Source: Dysgonomonas sp. PH5-45 (GTDB taxonomy: Bacteria > Bacteroidota > Bacteroidia > Bacteroidales > Dysgonomonadaceae). Taken from it: a stretch of 64,000 nucleotides of DNA. The notes beneath the pieces are model-generated. The model did no database searches. It saw only the letters and a list, made by a program, of their open reading frames with translations, and was not told the origin of the DNA. The stretch is from NCBI RefSeq assembly GCF_029893235.1, contig NZ_JARXWE010000009.1, positions 17,704-81,703 of the forward strand. The letters run 5' to 3'. Shown one piece after another: positions 29,901 to 38,525 of the stretch (position 1 is its first letter; the number at the start of each line of letters is the position of its first letter). The position numbers and the translations under genes were made by a program.

Positions 29901-32791
29901 ACAGCATCATTAACTTTAGATGCACGTTCCATCTCAGTATTGTATTGTTTTACGGCAACAACATAATCTGTTAACTCCTTTGCATTCCATGATAGATAAA
30001 CCTGCTGTTCTTTTGACAATCCGTATTCTCGTGATACTTCGTTTGTTACTTTAAGGACCTCTTTTTTAAAATCACTATACCCATGTTTCAAAAAATTAAA
30101 GTCAGCCGAAGATTGAACTCTACTAGCTATTTGATCTGCCAAATTCTTAATATGCTCTTCTTCGATACCGCCTTTCTGATTTACTCCTCTGTTAAGAGTT
30201 TTTGGATTTGGTAGTTTAGATAGTAGCACAGCATAAGCTTCATTACGATCTTTTCCTTTTGAATCTTCAATGGCTGTCATAGCTTTTTCCATAGCCGACA
30301 TTTTCATCTTTTTTTGGATGGATGCCGCAGCATACTGGGCTTGTTCTGCTATGTATGTATACCCTTCAGCTTCAACACGCATTTTATCGTAGTACTCCCC
30401 GAATTGAGATAAAAGTTTATCTTTCGTTTCTTTATATTCGATAGTCCCTTTTGTTGTTTTATCCAACTTTTCAATCAGCTCATCATGTGCTTTGATAAGA
30501 GATTCCATCTCCTTAACTCCACCTTCAGCAATCGTTGTTAATTCTTTTTTCAGCCGTTGCGATTCTCTGTAAGTGTTGTATATAGCAATTCCAATACCGA
30601 CTATTGCTGCTGTTAATAACATAGGACCGTTGGTAGCCCATAAGTTTTTGAGTTGTGCGCCAAAACCTCTAGCCGCAATTCCCATCCTCGTAAAAGCACC
30701 AGTAATACCTGTTTGGGAAGCAATGAATTTCTTCATCGCAGCATCGCTACCTCTGTGCCAAAGCATTGTTTTAGCGATCAAGGCATCCATACTTCCTCCA
30801 GTAGCCATGATACCGAGACGGTAAACCCCAAAAGCTGTTATTAGGCTTTCTAATATACCAAGGATGGCTCTCCAGTTTTCGGTCATAGTAGTTAGACCTT
30901 CAGCCATACCTTTTAGGAAGCCTTCATTATCCTGTCCGATGCTATTGTACATTACATCAATAGCATCCTGTAAGTTCTTCCATTTTGCACCTAAAGTCTC
31001 GGCTTGCTTCTCCTGCATATTGAAGAAAACACCTCCGGCATCGGTCATCTCGAACAATACATCGCGTACCATTTCGAAAGGAACTAGCCTATTGGAAATC
31101 TTATCGAATACCTCATTCGTAGATACAACACGCCCTTCCAAATTAGTAAATTGATCTGCTAAAGCTTCTATCAAGGGAATCCCTGCTTCCGTAAATTGAC
31201 GGACCTCCTGACCACGAAGTACAGAAGCCGCTCTCACCTGTCCGTAAGCTAATATAAGTCTACCCATATCTACTCCTAGTCCCGAAGATATGTCTGCTAA
31301 CCTTTTTGTTGTATTAAATAGCTGATCTGTCTCAATCCTATAGGCTGCCAACCCCTTCACGTAAGAGTTCAACTGCATGATTGAGAAAGGTGATTTCAAC
31401 CCTAAATCAACGACTTGAGAGAACAATTTATCAGCTTGATCTTTACTTTGAAGTATAACCTGTAAGGCTACTTGCTGTTTTTCAAACTCTCCGCGTATTT
31501 CAATCAGTTTGTTCGCGAACTGTTGCATTTTTTCAAGACTGAAATATGCCAGAGCTTTAGAAGTCAGATTGTCTACAAGACTAGCTTGAGATGCGTAAGT
31601 CTCATTTATCTGTTTATTGACACCTAATCTTTGTTGCTGAAGCCTTAACAGATCGGCTTCGGCTTTATTAAGCGAATTGAGTTGCGAAATTCCGTTTGGA
31701 TTATTGACATTTATTTCACCTCTTAATCTGCGTATTTCATTCAATTTTTCCGTTATTTGGTTAAGGGTATTTGTACCCATACCCATAACTTCAGCGAATG
31801 AACGGTTGACTTTAGGTGGATTATTTATGTCGGAAAGCAGCTTCTTAAGACGCTCAATTTCTTTCGTTGCGTCACTGAAATCGGAAGAACTAATAGGAGC
31901 TTTTATTTTCAAAGCCTCAATCTCTCTCAGCTTTCTTTTGATTTCCTCAATAGATTGCTCGGGTAAAGAGAAGGCTTGTTGTAGATTAAGCTGACCGATA
32001 GAAGCAAGCTTATCTCGCAATCCGGTTATTGCTTTTTCAGCATCTATAAACGATTGCGAGTTGATTGGGGCAAAATCCTTTACTTCTCTAAGGGCTTTTA
32101 TTTTAGCCTCTATTTCTTTAATTGAATTCTCGGGTAGTTGAAAAGGATTTACTTGTTGAGTTTGAAATAGAGAGGATATGTCACCTTTCAATTTATTTAT
32201 AAGGTCACTCACCCTCGTTATTTCTGCCGGATTGCTTAAGGGAATATTTAGTTTATATTGCTCTAGTGATTTTATTTTGGATTTGAGATCGCCAATAGTG
32301 CTTTCGGCCATCTTGTTTATATCAGCCCAAGATTTATTAAATACGGAAGACAAATTTTTACCAGCCTTATTTAGTTCAGACTGTACCGATGAAAACTCCT
32401 GAACTAATCTGGAAGTATCAGCTCCTTTAGGTAAATTCTTATATTGTGTTTCAAGTTCTTTTAGTTTTTGGATAAGGGTATCTATGTATCCTAATTGGGC
32501 AGTAGTGTTAGTCCCCCCACTTCCATTTGTAGCATTACTAAGTAAGGATGCAGCGTTACTGATGGTATTTTTGAAACTATCGTCCAAAGTCACCTTCAGT
32601 TTGAAATCCTCTGCCATCAAAGCCTGTTTTATTGCTCCAATCAGTTGGTTGGAATCTACACGAGTAGATATATCAGCTACAGTGCTTATACCAGATAGCT
32701 GTTTCTCAACGTTCCTAATTGTATCCGGAAGTTGAGATATGTCTATATTTAGTGAGTAGGATAAAGATCCTAAATCGTTATTTGTGGCCAT
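26993..32791 (-). CDS. Tail tape measure protein
   Basis: This 1,932-residue protein is by far the longest in the tail cluster. It is mostly helical with long coiled-coil stretches of Lys, Glu and Leu. A conserved tape-measure core lies near residues 420-620 (KLIEIRGEFEKQQVALQVIL, then LSSGLGVDMGRLILAYGQV) and hydrophobic helices near 640-750, including MLLTAAIVGIGIAIY. The protein sets tail length. At about 0.15 nm per residue, a known rule of thumb, the tail would be near 290 nm. Confidence 0.92.
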   Translation of the reverse strand: MATNNDLGSLSYSLNIDISQLPDTIRNVEKQLSGISTVADISTRVDSNQLIGAIKQALMAEDFKLKVTLDDSFKNTISNAASLLSNATNGSGGTNTTAQLGYIDTLIQKLKELETQYKNLPKGADTSRLVQEFSSVQSELNKAGKNLSSVFNKSWADINKMAESTIGDLKSKIKSLEQYKLNIPLSNPAEITRVSDLINKLKGDISSLFQTQQVNPFQLPENSIKEIEAKIKALREVKDFAPINSQSFIDAEKAITGLRDKLASIGQLNLQQAFSLPEQSIEEIKRKLREIEALKIKAPISSSDFSDATKEIERLKKLLSDINNPPKVNRSFAEVMGMGTNTLNQITEKLNEIRRLRGEINVNNPNGISQLNSLNKAEADLLRLQQQRLGVNKQINETYASQASLVDNLTSKALAYFSLEKMQQFANKLIEIRGEFEKQQVALQVILQSKDQADKLFSQVVDLGLKSPFSIMQLNSYVKGLAAYRIETDQLFNTTKRLADISSGLGVDMGRLILAYGQVRAASVLRGQEVRQFTEAGIPLIEALADQFTNLEGRVVSTNEVFDKISNRLVPFEMVRDVLFEMTDAGGVFFNMQEKQAETLGAKWKNLQDAIDVMYNSIGQDNEGFLKGMAEGLTTMTENWRAILGILESLITAFGVYRLGIMATGGSMDALIAKTMLWHRGSDAAMKKFIASQTGITGAFTRMGIAARGFGAQLKNLWATNGPMLLTAAIVGIGIAIYNTYRESQRLKKELTTIAEGGVKEMESLIKAHDELIEKLDKTTKGTIEYKETKDKLLSQFGEYYDKMRVEAEGYTYIAEQAQYAAASIQKKMKMSAMEKAMTAIEDSKGKDRNEAYAVLLSKLPNPKTLNRGVNQKGGIEEEHIKNLADQIASRVQSSADFNFLKHGYSDFKKEVLKVTNEVSREYGLSKEQQVYLSWNAKELTDYVVAVKQYNTEMERASKVNDAVFGSSTMMKSIPGDARSPKQLLDDFNEAEKKIKKNLEDRENQIRNSEKNENIAAEKINQARADSYKKLKALSKNYNNYKLSEYDAELKRVEVTSSKIRDAVKKTLGYDSKYFSPFSAFTDAKSMQDAYKSLKEILADPTKSDEIVKDAKDRVEALKKVAGELGVNLDPKSSQKAGKAGKAAEDARLAKYKAEIALVKEANGAYKKYLDVLDESNAKAKVEENFAAQFKGLGIDIKYASNELAYYQSISDKLSKGTSKKDVALWNSVNKEIGGTQSEEEIEALKKQWQDLNDLFDLKKEAYALRDMYMQKGVSKEVSESFVKQIYGDIPIEFDNFQDDVSAKLSDASSNWGSDAGKTFKKRFGQEAKNSFLEMLDKFQTTQQKIDGINYKYTQIFKDLETQKSKVSAEVYAGMVANAETAKAEELAAVTATAIQMTDAYQRMFGNISEMSEKELNYLIQKWKTALAEAKRNMDGTFSIRIDGKEFKTTEQQIASFTKKVLASEKELRSKNPFKILIDSIKELQENSLLKGKLNDELSLLKAERDKTDNPEDIDKLNSKIEETEDKLKNLDAQNATTWSKMAAGIDNVTKQVTDLANSFISLFEALGADEDTTDTLNDIVGIVGGLGDTASGVARIASGDIIGGLSQGVKGIAGVISSITSLSDRKHEKQIRRLQEAIDASKIAYEQLGRAAAKALGNAEYDTKKLQIAELKRQQQLIQGQIKSEKDKKKTDKNKIKNWEEEYRQLGYEIEDIITEITESLTGSIKDMANEMTNALVEAFEAGDDAQEAMFKSIKNNLKQTISKQFQKTVVESALAPLFKRMNEMLGIDDQGNATYKRFTPEQVKELIGMAGDISEDVMDIFNSGGWKEIFDALTNSGELSGLSKGIQGLTEDTAQIIEAYLNTIRDVTISIMINSENQLSVLQASQLIQSQILTEVATMSSATVSMNNALRSVIAQSNGDNGAGIRVYIK

Positions 32792-33002
32792 CCTTATTTA
32801 ATATTTGTGCCATTGACATAGCTGTAGGCTGATTATCCCTGTTTTGAATTGCGACTTCTTCTATTTCTTCTTTTGTGTGGTCGGTCAATTTCTTACCATA
32901 TAATACTTTTGGAGCATCCAACATCATTAAAGAAATCAGAGCACAAGGCATATTCATATAATCTTTTCTTGAAACATGGTACTTTTCCATGAAGGAAGCC
33001 AT
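32778..33002 (-). CDS. Tail assembly chaperone-like small protein
   Basis: This 74-residue protein lies between the possible chaperone and the tape measure gene, where the second half of a tail assembly chaperone is often found. Its start overlaps the upstream stop (TAATG), suggesting reinitiation, and its end overlaps the tape measure start by 14 bases. I saw no slippery heptamer near the junction. Confidence 0.6.
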   Translation of the reverse strand: MASFMEKYHVSRKDYMNMPCALISLMMLDAPKVLYGKKLTDHTKEEIEEVAIQNRDNQPTAMSMAQILNKDGHK

Positions 33003-33466
33003 TAATCCGGCTTCGGTTCTGCTGGGGAAGTTGAAACTTCCTCCGGAGTCTGCTTTCTCATCAATGAGTTTATCCTCTCTGCTGTCTCGATATTGAGCAA
33101 AAAAAAACCTGCATCCATTCGATCAATAACTGCTGACAATAGTTGTGAGTATTCTTCTTCCGACAAGCGATGAAATAATATTCGCCAATGTATCCAGTGA
33201 AAAAAGAGTATCAGCCAATAATTATTTAATAGCCCAAGGGATAATACTTTGGCTTGTTCTTTCTGATAGAATCTCATAGCTCCAACAGTAGCAGCTAAAT
33301 TAGGATTAGCTCTTTTTTGAGACACCAGATGAAAGGAAATACGCCAATTGGTATACTTTTTCATTGGTTTGAATCGGTAGGTATATTTGCCTATTTTCAA
33401 ACCTATGGCTTTGTTCAACAGAAGAGCTCCCTGCTCATGTTGACTATCTATTGTAGATTCTTGCAT
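33002..33466 (-). CDS. Possible tail assembly chaperone
   Basis: This 154-residue protein lies between the tail tube and tape measure genes, the usual place of gpG-like chaperones. It has a basic N-terminus, a hydrophobic aromatic region (LLNNYWLILFFHWIHWRILF, about residues 81-100) and a helical C-terminus. The aromatic run could be a membrane segment or a hydrophobic core. No motif confirms the role. Confidence 0.55.
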   Translation of the reverse strand: MQESTIDSQHEQGALLLNKAIGLKIGKYTYRFKPMKKYTNWRISFHLVSQKRANPNLAATVGAMRFYQKEQAKVLSLGLLNNYWLILFFHWIHWRILFHRLSEEEYSQLLSAVIDRMDAGFFLLNIETAERINSLMRKQTPEEVSTSPAEPKPD

Positions 33467-33476
33467 ATATTTTATT

Positions 33477-33519
33477 AAAAAAGGAAACAGGGAGCGGGAG
33501 TATGTCCCACCCCCTGTTT
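33477..33519 (-). terminator. Intrinsic terminator after the tail tube gene
   Basis: On the minus strand, AAACAGGG (33519-33512) pairs with CCCTGTTT (33492-33485). Inside it an extra GGGA/TCCC stem is possible, and CCTTTTTT follows. It would reduce transcription from the abundant tail tube gene into the chaperone and tape measure genes. Confidence 0.7.
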
Positions 33520-33541
33520 AGGTTTATTACTTGAAAGTCTA

Positions 33542-34093
33542 TTACTTGCCGATCATCAGAACAGCTTTTTCTTCGAAGCCAGTACCCCCACCTGCATTTG
33601 CCGATACTTGGATATGGATGTTAAGAGTTTCAGTTTTAGTCGTATTACCTGTTATGTTAGCAACAAGTGATGCGTTCGTAAATACAATACCGTTACCACC
33701 AACTTTAGGCTTCAACCAAAACATTCCTTCTTTGACGAAAGCTTGTCCGGATAGACCTACTACATTGTCAAAAGTTGTACTCTGTTCTGCTCCTAACAGA
33801 AGTTTAGCCGAAGCAAGAGAAAGGTCAGGAATATCACCTTCGTACATAATTCCTCCGTTTTTCTCCCAGATTGTATATATAGGAATGTCCAACTCCTCTA
33901 CATTTATATCTGTTTTGCTTGCTGCCTCATCAGTAATAGAACCGGTACCTACCAATACGACACCTAAATGCGTCCATACGGTAGTATCCGTTACCATCCC
34001 TCTATCAGCCCAGTAAATACCGGCTTGTCCGATGGATAAACCTAAGTTGGCCACTAATGACCCTGCGGGCTTGGTTAGATTCAAATCTGCCAT
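33542..34093 (-). CDS. Major tail tube protein
   Basis: This 183-residue protein is rich in beta strands and glycine/threonine turns (MADLNLTKPAGSLVANLGLS through GTGFEEKAVLMIGK), lies just before the chaperone-like genes and tape measure, and is followed by a strong terminator, as expected for a highly expressed tube subunit. No sequence motif is diagnostic, so order and composition carry the call. Confidence 0.75.
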   Translation of the reverse strand: MADLNLTKPAGSLVANLGLSIGQAGIYWADRGMVTDTTVWTHLGVVLVGTGSITDEAASKTDINVEELDIPIYTIWEKNGGIMYEGDIPDLSLASAKLLLGAEQSTTFDNVVGLSGQAFVKEGMFWLKPKVGGNGIVFTNASLVANITGNTTKTETLNIHIQVSANAGGGTGFEEKAVLMIGK

Positions 34094-34144
34094 TACTTAT
34101 AAAATTTATTCGTTAATACTTTTTTGTGCGCAAGCCCATAAAAG

Positions 34145-34157
34145 AGTCTGCGACTCC
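34145..34157. promoter_or_regulatory. Short hairpin GAGTC-TGC-GACTC
   Basis: This has a 5-bp stem with a TGC loop. The second and fourth positions differ from the other copies in a paired way (GAGTC/GACTC against GGGTC/GACCC), so the pairing is kept. It lies about 51 bases before the tail tube ATG. Confidence 0.55.
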
Positions 34158-34184
34158 TGTGCGATATGTTGAGGGTTTTTCCCT

Positions 34185-34586
34185 TTATTTTCTTGTTAGG
34201 GTTACCACATAAGCATTTATTGCTTTTATGTTATATCCGCTCTTATCCGGAAAACCGCTCTCACTAGAGAAGTCAAACAGATAATCATCGGTTTGATAAG
34301 GTAAGTGCTCCATTATGGCATCACCCATTTTCTTTAATGCAGGACTATTCTTAGTTCCGCCCTGTAAATCTTTTGCATACATGGCTATACGAACTACGCC
34401 TTTTCCATAAGCCTCCCAATCTTTCATTGCTGTGAGCATTGTCACAACAACAAATGTTTCCATTGGGTATTCTGCCGAGTCCGGGCGTTTACCAACAAAC
34501 ACCTTGTCCGACACACGTGCTACGTTCTGGCACAAGTCCCAAAGAGTGTCTTCAATTCGCTCAGTGCTGTAGTTTTTGTTTACCAT
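34185..34586 (-). CDS. Tail completion / terminator-like protein
   Basis: This 133-residue protein lies between the gp10-like gene and the tail tube gene, where tail terminator proteins sit. It has an N-terminal helix (ERIEDTLWDLCQNVARVS) followed by strands (ETFVVVTMLTAMKD, VVRIAMYAKDL), which fits the terminator fold. The assignment is by order and pattern. It overlaps the previous stop by one base. Confidence 0.6.
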   Translation of the reverse strand: MVNKNYSTERIEDTLWDLCQNVARVSDKVFVGKRPDSAEYPMETFVVVTMLTAMKDWEAYGKGVVRIAMYAKDLQGGTKNSPALKKMGDAIMEHLPYQTDDYLFDFSSESGFPDKSGYNIKAINAYVVTLTRK

Positions 34587-35071
34587 TATGCCACTTCTTT
34601 AAAATATGTTCTCCAATTATCTTCTGTAAATGCCATAGCTTGTGTGAGTACCTCATGCAAATGGATGTTTTCAACATTTAAAGCATACCCCATTCCAGCT
34701 ACAATCAGAAGCTTATAGCCATTGGAGAATAAGTCGATATTATTGTTCATCACTTGTAATGCAGCCTGTGCTCCATAAGGGAATTCGGAAACATTAGTAA
34801 CCCGATGTCCGTAATGCCATTCATATTGCTTGCTATCCAAAGTTTCCCAGAATACCAAAGAACCATTTTTGAAAATACCGTATCCCATAGAATCTTGAAG
34901 GTTTCCGGTATAATCCTCCCATTTTCTGTTGCGGACAGCGTAACCGAGACTCGCCTGACCAATTTGCTTGTAAGCATTCAGTATTAAGCTTTCGGTCATC
35001 TGATTCACTTTCGTGATACTGGCCTCAACGACCGCCTTATTTTTAGGAGAAGAACTAAAACTAATCTTCAT
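34586..35071 (-). CDS. Head-tail joining protein (HK97 gp10-like)
   Basis: This 161-residue protein has an N-terminal helix (NQMTESLILNAYKQIG), a Gly/Tyr-rich middle (TGNLQDSMGYGIFKNGSLVF) and an ending similar to gp10-like minor tail subunits of siphophages. It would join head completion proteins to the tail. It overlaps the upstream gene's stop. Confidence 0.6.
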   Translation of the reverse strand: MKISFSSSPKNKAVVEASITKVNQMTESLILNAYKQIGQASLGYAVRNRKWEDYTGNLQDSMGYGIFKNGSLVFWETLDSKQYEWHYGHRVTNVSEFPYGAQAALQVMNNNIDLFSNGYKLLIVAGMGYALNVENIHLHEVLTQAMAFTEDNWRTYFKEVA

Positions 35072-35400
35072 CAGTTATCAATTTCTTTAACCCATATTCT
35101 GTTCCCGAGCATCATACTAGGTTCGTATTGCCTAACTATACCTGTTCTTTTGTCTATGTCGCTGTACTGTAATTCGATTTTAGACCCTTTTTGTATTTTA
35201 GGCATCCGTATAATCGGTATATAGACAATATAGTCTGCATCAATAGCATAGTTTGAATCCGTAGGCTTTCCCGCAGCTTGTATGTCACATATCGTTTCTA
35301 CAATAACCTTCTCATCGGGAACTCTTTGGCTCGGTGGTAGGGTTTCATCAACTATTGAATCGAATACTTTACAACTATGTGGAAATTCTACAAAGTCCAT
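35071..35400 (-). CDS. Head closure-like protein
   Basis: This 109-residue beta-rich protein (MDFVEFPHSCKVFDSIVDET to MLGNRIWVKEIDN) lies between the adaptor and gp10-like genes, where head closure proteins lie. Pattern and position support it; there is no diagnostic motif. It overlaps the next gene by one base. Confidence 0.55.
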   Translation of the reverse strand: MDFVEFPHSCKVFDSIVDETLPPSQRVPDEKVIVETICDIQAAGKPTDSNYAIDADYIVYIPIIRMPKIQKGSKIELQYSDIDKRTGIVRQYEPSMMLGNRIWVKEIDN

Positions 35401-35401
35401 A

Positions 35402-35764
35402 TCATCTTCTTTTCCATCTACTCGATGCGTTGGTTATTTTCACTAAAGATCCCGGATCATATTTAGGGTCTCCATATTTCTTATAAATAGCCATTGCCGC
35501 TTTAAACCAATCATCTCGGTAGGTGAAAGTTTCGCTTTTGGTTGTATGGGAAAATCCTCCGTGTGCTTTCTTTTCACCTCCGGATGACGATGGCTTTGTT
35601 ATACCATACATAAGAAGATCAGCATATATAAGATCCCTTTGCTTTTGAGTTAAGTCGGAGGCTATCATCTCCCCATCTATTCCGCGAGCAAATAGGATGG
35701 CATCCGAAGCTTTTTGAGGAACTTCGAATGCAACTAATCCTTCTATGTAATCAATTACGGTCAT
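35402..35764 (-). CDS. Head-tail adaptor-like protein
   Basis: This 120-residue helical protein starts MTVIDYIEGLVAFEVPQKAS. It has the size and position of a connector adaptor (after capsid, before head closure). A Gly/Lys-rich loop lies near residues 60-72. It overlaps the preceding coiled-coil gene by four bases. Confidence 0.55.
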   Translation of the reverse strand: MTVIDYIEGLVAFEVPQKASDAILFARGIDGEMIASDLTQKQRDLIYADLLMYGITKPSSSGGEKKAHGGFSHTTKSETFTYRDDWFKAAMAIYKKYGDPKYDPGSLVKITNASSRWKRR

Positions 35765-36231
35765 TTTTTACCTTTGGCTTCTTCTTTTGCAACAAGAGCT
35801 GCTTCCCTAGATTCAAGATCGGATTGCTGTGACTCTAATGCACTTTTAAGATTTTCCAACTCCTCAGCTTGGGAATCCATTTCGGCTTTTTTAGAGCTAA
35901 AAGCTGACTCCTTAGACTCCAATTCTGTTTCTCTTTGAGATAACTTGGTTTCTGTATTGACTGCTTCTTTTTCGCGCTCAATTAGCTTTGCTTCTTGATC
36001 TTTAAGTTGGTTCGCCCAACCTTCGAGACCTTTTCTGGCCTCAATCAGTTCTGCTTCTCTTGAAGAGATATCTTCGTCTCCCTTCTTTGCAGATTTACCC
36101 TCAGCTTGAACCAAACCAGACTTGATCAATTCTTTAGCCCTTTTATCAGGAAATTCATAACTTTCTCCCTCGACATACGATTTAGTGAAATTGTCAATGT
36201 CCCTAAAGTTTGTCAACGCTACTACCTTCAT
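35761..36231 (-). CDS. Coiled-coil virion-associated protein
   Basis: This 156-residue protein starts with a small domain (VALTNFRDIDNFTK, then EFPDKRAKELIKSGLV) and then a long heptad-like coiled coil of Glu, Lys, Leu and Ser (about residues 55-150) ending EEAKGKK. The N-terminal block recurs in phage connector-region proteins. It probably assembles with the capsid or connector. It overlaps the capsid gene stop by four bases. Confidence 0.6.
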   Translation of the reverse strand: MKVVALTNFRDIDNFTKSYVEGESYEFPDKRAKELIKSGLVQAEGKSAKKGDEDISSREAELIEARKGLEGWANQLKDQEAKLIEREKEAVNTETKLSQRETELESKESAFSSKKAEMDSQAEELENLKSALESQQSDLESREAALVAKEEAKGKK

Positions 36232-37325
36232 GCTTGAATTGTTTTAGTGTCGAGCGTATAAATACGGTCAACATTGGTTATTACTGGACAAACACGAGCT
36301 TGCGAAGCGGTCCATTCCGCAAAAGATGGTTTTATTGTGTGGTATTTCGATACCAAAATATACTCATCCGCAGTTTGATATGTAGCTGTTTTGATTTGTC
36401 CTTTTCGGTTAGCTTCAGCAAGCGATGCCCAAACCAAAGCCCCAACCTTCAAATCGGAAGTGAAGACAATTCGCCCTTCTGCCCAAGGTGTAATAGTAGA
36501 ACGTACACCATTCTTCTCCAGCTTGATAGTCCTGTTCACCTCGGTAAAAGTGAAGCCCCACAAACTTTTGAATACAGTATTCGCCTGTTCAATAGTCGGT
36601 GTAGGTATATTGTTACCTACGAATCCTTTGTTGAATGCAAACTGTTCTTTGAATTGCTTCGATTTGATAAGATTTTGGAAAGCGTACCAATCACCGTAAG
36701 CGTATTCCAAAGTATTTCCGTCTTCGCGGCTTGCTTTAGTTTTGACACGGTTGATATCGTCCACCACTTTTGAATTGTCAGCATCTGACCATAACACGGC
36801 TACCCCAAATTGATTTTCAGGAAGATATCCGTAGTCAAGACGGATTCCTGTTCCCACATTCTTGTTGTCGTCTTGTACTGTTATCCCTGTCGATAATCCT
36901 TCGAGGAACATCAACTCCAAACGCTCCAAAATACCATCGATTACACGAGGTACATCGGCTAATATTTTGGCAATGATTTCGTTTATAGGTGTCTTCAGAG
37001 CGATAAGTGTGTCGATCTCGGTCATTTGCTCTTCGTTCAACCACAATTCCATACCCATTTTAGGTATTTTCCCTGTAGCTCTTTCGAGAGAATCCCTTTT
37101 CTTCAAAGGAAGACTGGAATCCATTGCTACTACATCAGCCGCAACGCGGTTGTAATTACCTATAACAGATGCCCATCTGCCATCTACAGAGAACTTCTTA
37201 TCAAGAAGAATTCTGTGTAGATAAGTAAGGGCAGTTTGATTCTTGCCATTGAGTTTTTCAATATGTCGAAGAACCAACGCCGGAAAATGGGAAATAATGT
37301 ATTCTAAAAATAAAGATTGTTCCAT
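36228..37325 (-). CDS. Major capsid protein
   Basis: This 365-residue protein lies downstream of scaffold and decoration genes and upstream of the connector genes. Features such as AAADVVAMDSSLPLKKRDSL, GKIPKMGMELWLNEEQM and the later WGFTFTEVNRTIKLEKNG fit the E-like or HK97-fold capsid proteins of Bacteroidales phages. The ATG at 37325 is used rather than one six codons upstream, since it follows the decoration protein gene closely. Confidence 0.82.
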   Translation of the reverse strand: MEQSLFLEYIISHFPALVLRHIEKLNGKNQTALTYLHRILLDKKFSVDGRWASVIGNYNRVAADVVAMDSSLPLKKRDSLERATGKIPKMGMELWLNEEQMTEIDTLIALKTPINEIIAKILADVPRVIDGILERLELMFLEGLSTGITVQDDNKNVGTGIRLDYGYLPENQFGVAVLWSDADNSKVVDDINRVKTKASREDGNTLEYAYGDWYAFQNLIKSKQFKEQFAFNKGFVGNNIPTPTIEQANTVFKSLWGFTFTEVNRTIKLEKNGVRSTITPWAEGRIVFTSDLKVGALVWASLAEANRKGQIKTATYQTADEYILVSKYHTIKPSFAEWTASQARVCPVITNVDRIYTLDTKTIQA

Positions 37326-37329
37326 AATG

Positions 37330-37731
37330 TTAGTCCTCCACAAATTTTATAAGATTCAACACTTCCTTCACATCGTCAAGGATGCTGGTCATGTCATAAG
37401 GTGCAGCCTTATAATTGACAGTTCCTCTTAGAAGAATTCCTACTCTCGGGTCCTTCGTTTCTTTGCTTTGGATCACAACTCCTGCATACTCGTGTCCTGC
37501 CGGAAGAGCAGCATAGTCGGTACCTGAAGCAGCTAAAGGCATGGGCTTGTATTCTTTAGTCGCTGTTTCCATTATAACCAAATGCCCTGCATTGATTACT
37601 GGTTTTGTAAAACCGGAAACATCGAGTGTACGCCCACCGCGCACTTCCTGAAAGACATCAACGATAACGACATTGTCATTACCTGTTATGATGGTCTGTT
37701 TAGAAGTTCCTGTTAATTCTGATATTGCCAT
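37330..37731 (-). CDS. Head decoration protein-like
   Basis: This 133-residue protein lies between scaffold and capsid genes and is rich in short beta strands with Gly and Pro turns (VIVDVFQEVRGGRTLDVSGF, GHEYAGVVIQSKETKDPRVG). That order and composition match capsid-stabilising decoration proteins. No specific motif is known to me. Confidence 0.65.
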   Translation of the reverse strand: MAISELTGTSKQTIITGNDNVVIVDVFQEVRGGRTLDVSGFTKPVINAGHLVIMETATKEYKPMPLAASGTDYAALPAGHEYAGVVIQSKETKDPRVGILLRGTVNYKAAPYDMTSILDDVKEVLNLIKFVED

Positions 37732-37746
37732 TTTTATTATTTTTTT

Positions 37747-38391
37747 TTATGTCATTTTATCGAGAATTGCATCAATATCTTTCACATCCGGAGGAGGAGG
37801 TGTTCTGTCAGAACCCGGTATTTCGGTTGTTGCCTCCTGAAGACCAAAATTTGATGCTAATTCGTTATATTCCTGCAAAGCGTTTTTCGCAATATCTTCG
37901 ACTGTACTTTCAGGAGTAATTTCGATGCGCCCGATTATTTTATCGCACAGTTCACTCTTAATCTTATACTGCGACATCAATTGCTTTTTTACATCCTGAG
38001 CGATAGCCGATCTCTTAGAAGAAGTTTCAAATCCGTTTATCTTCTCCATCAATGGTTTATTCGCTTCTGCAACGATTGCCGCGATATCCTTTGATGTTAA
38101 AGGCTTGTCTGGATCATTCTTTTCCTCCTTTTTGGGTTCTTCTGTTTTCCCATCTTCTTTTTTAGAAGGTTTTACCTTTTTCACAGCTTCGGAAATCTGA
38201 TTATTAACATCCCCCTGAAACGTATTGAACATGGGGAGCATATCATTTACGAATGCTTCTAGCTTATCGTCTGTTATTCCTGCTGTAGTTGCAGCTTTAG
38301 CCATAGCATCAGCTACTTCTGAAAAGGTTCTCTCTGAAAATGTGCTGTTTTTTACAGCTTTTTCAAGTATGGGTAAGATTTTTTCTTTCAT
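37747..38391 (-). CDS. Capsid scaffolding-like protein
   Basis: This 214-residue charged, helical protein has a Lys/Glu/Pro-rich middle (KKVKPSKKEDGKTEEPKKEE) and starts the capsid operon. Scaffold proteins are typically helical, charged and placed just before the capsid gene. No protease domain is seen. It is divergent from the terminase gene. Confidence 0.6.
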   Translation of the reverse strand: MKEKILPILEKAVKNSTFSERTFSEVADAMAKAATTAGITDDKLEAFVNDMLPMFNTFQGDVNNQISEAVKKVKPSKKEDGKTEEPKKEEKNDPDKPLTSKDIAAIVAEANKPLMEKINGFETSSKRSAIAQDVKKQLMSQYKIKSELCDKIIGRIEITPESTVEDIAKNALQEYNELASNFGLQEATTEIPGSDRTPPPPDVKDIDAILDKMT

Positions 38392-38424
38392 AAAAATTAG
38401 TTACTTCTGAAACAATTGTTTGTG

Positions 38425-38432
38425 CAAATATA
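38425..38432 (-). promoter_or_regulatory. -7 element TATATTTG for the capsid/tail operon
   Basis: On the minus strand, TATATTTG lies 34 bases before the scaffold ATG. No TTTG box is at the expected distance upstream, so this late promoter may need a phage activator. Confidence 0.5.
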
Positions 38433-38525
38433 TAAGATTATTTTAATTCAGTGAATAAAAACACTAAAATAGTTGCAAAAGAAACTAATTTCTTTTTTCT
38501 TTGCTGTACAATATTTTAAGGTAAC

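Noticed and set aside
33000..33060. Programmed -1 frameshift joining the two tail assembly chaperone-like genes
   Set aside because: No slippery heptamer is visible near the junction; a TAATG overlap explains translation of the second gene by reinitiation.
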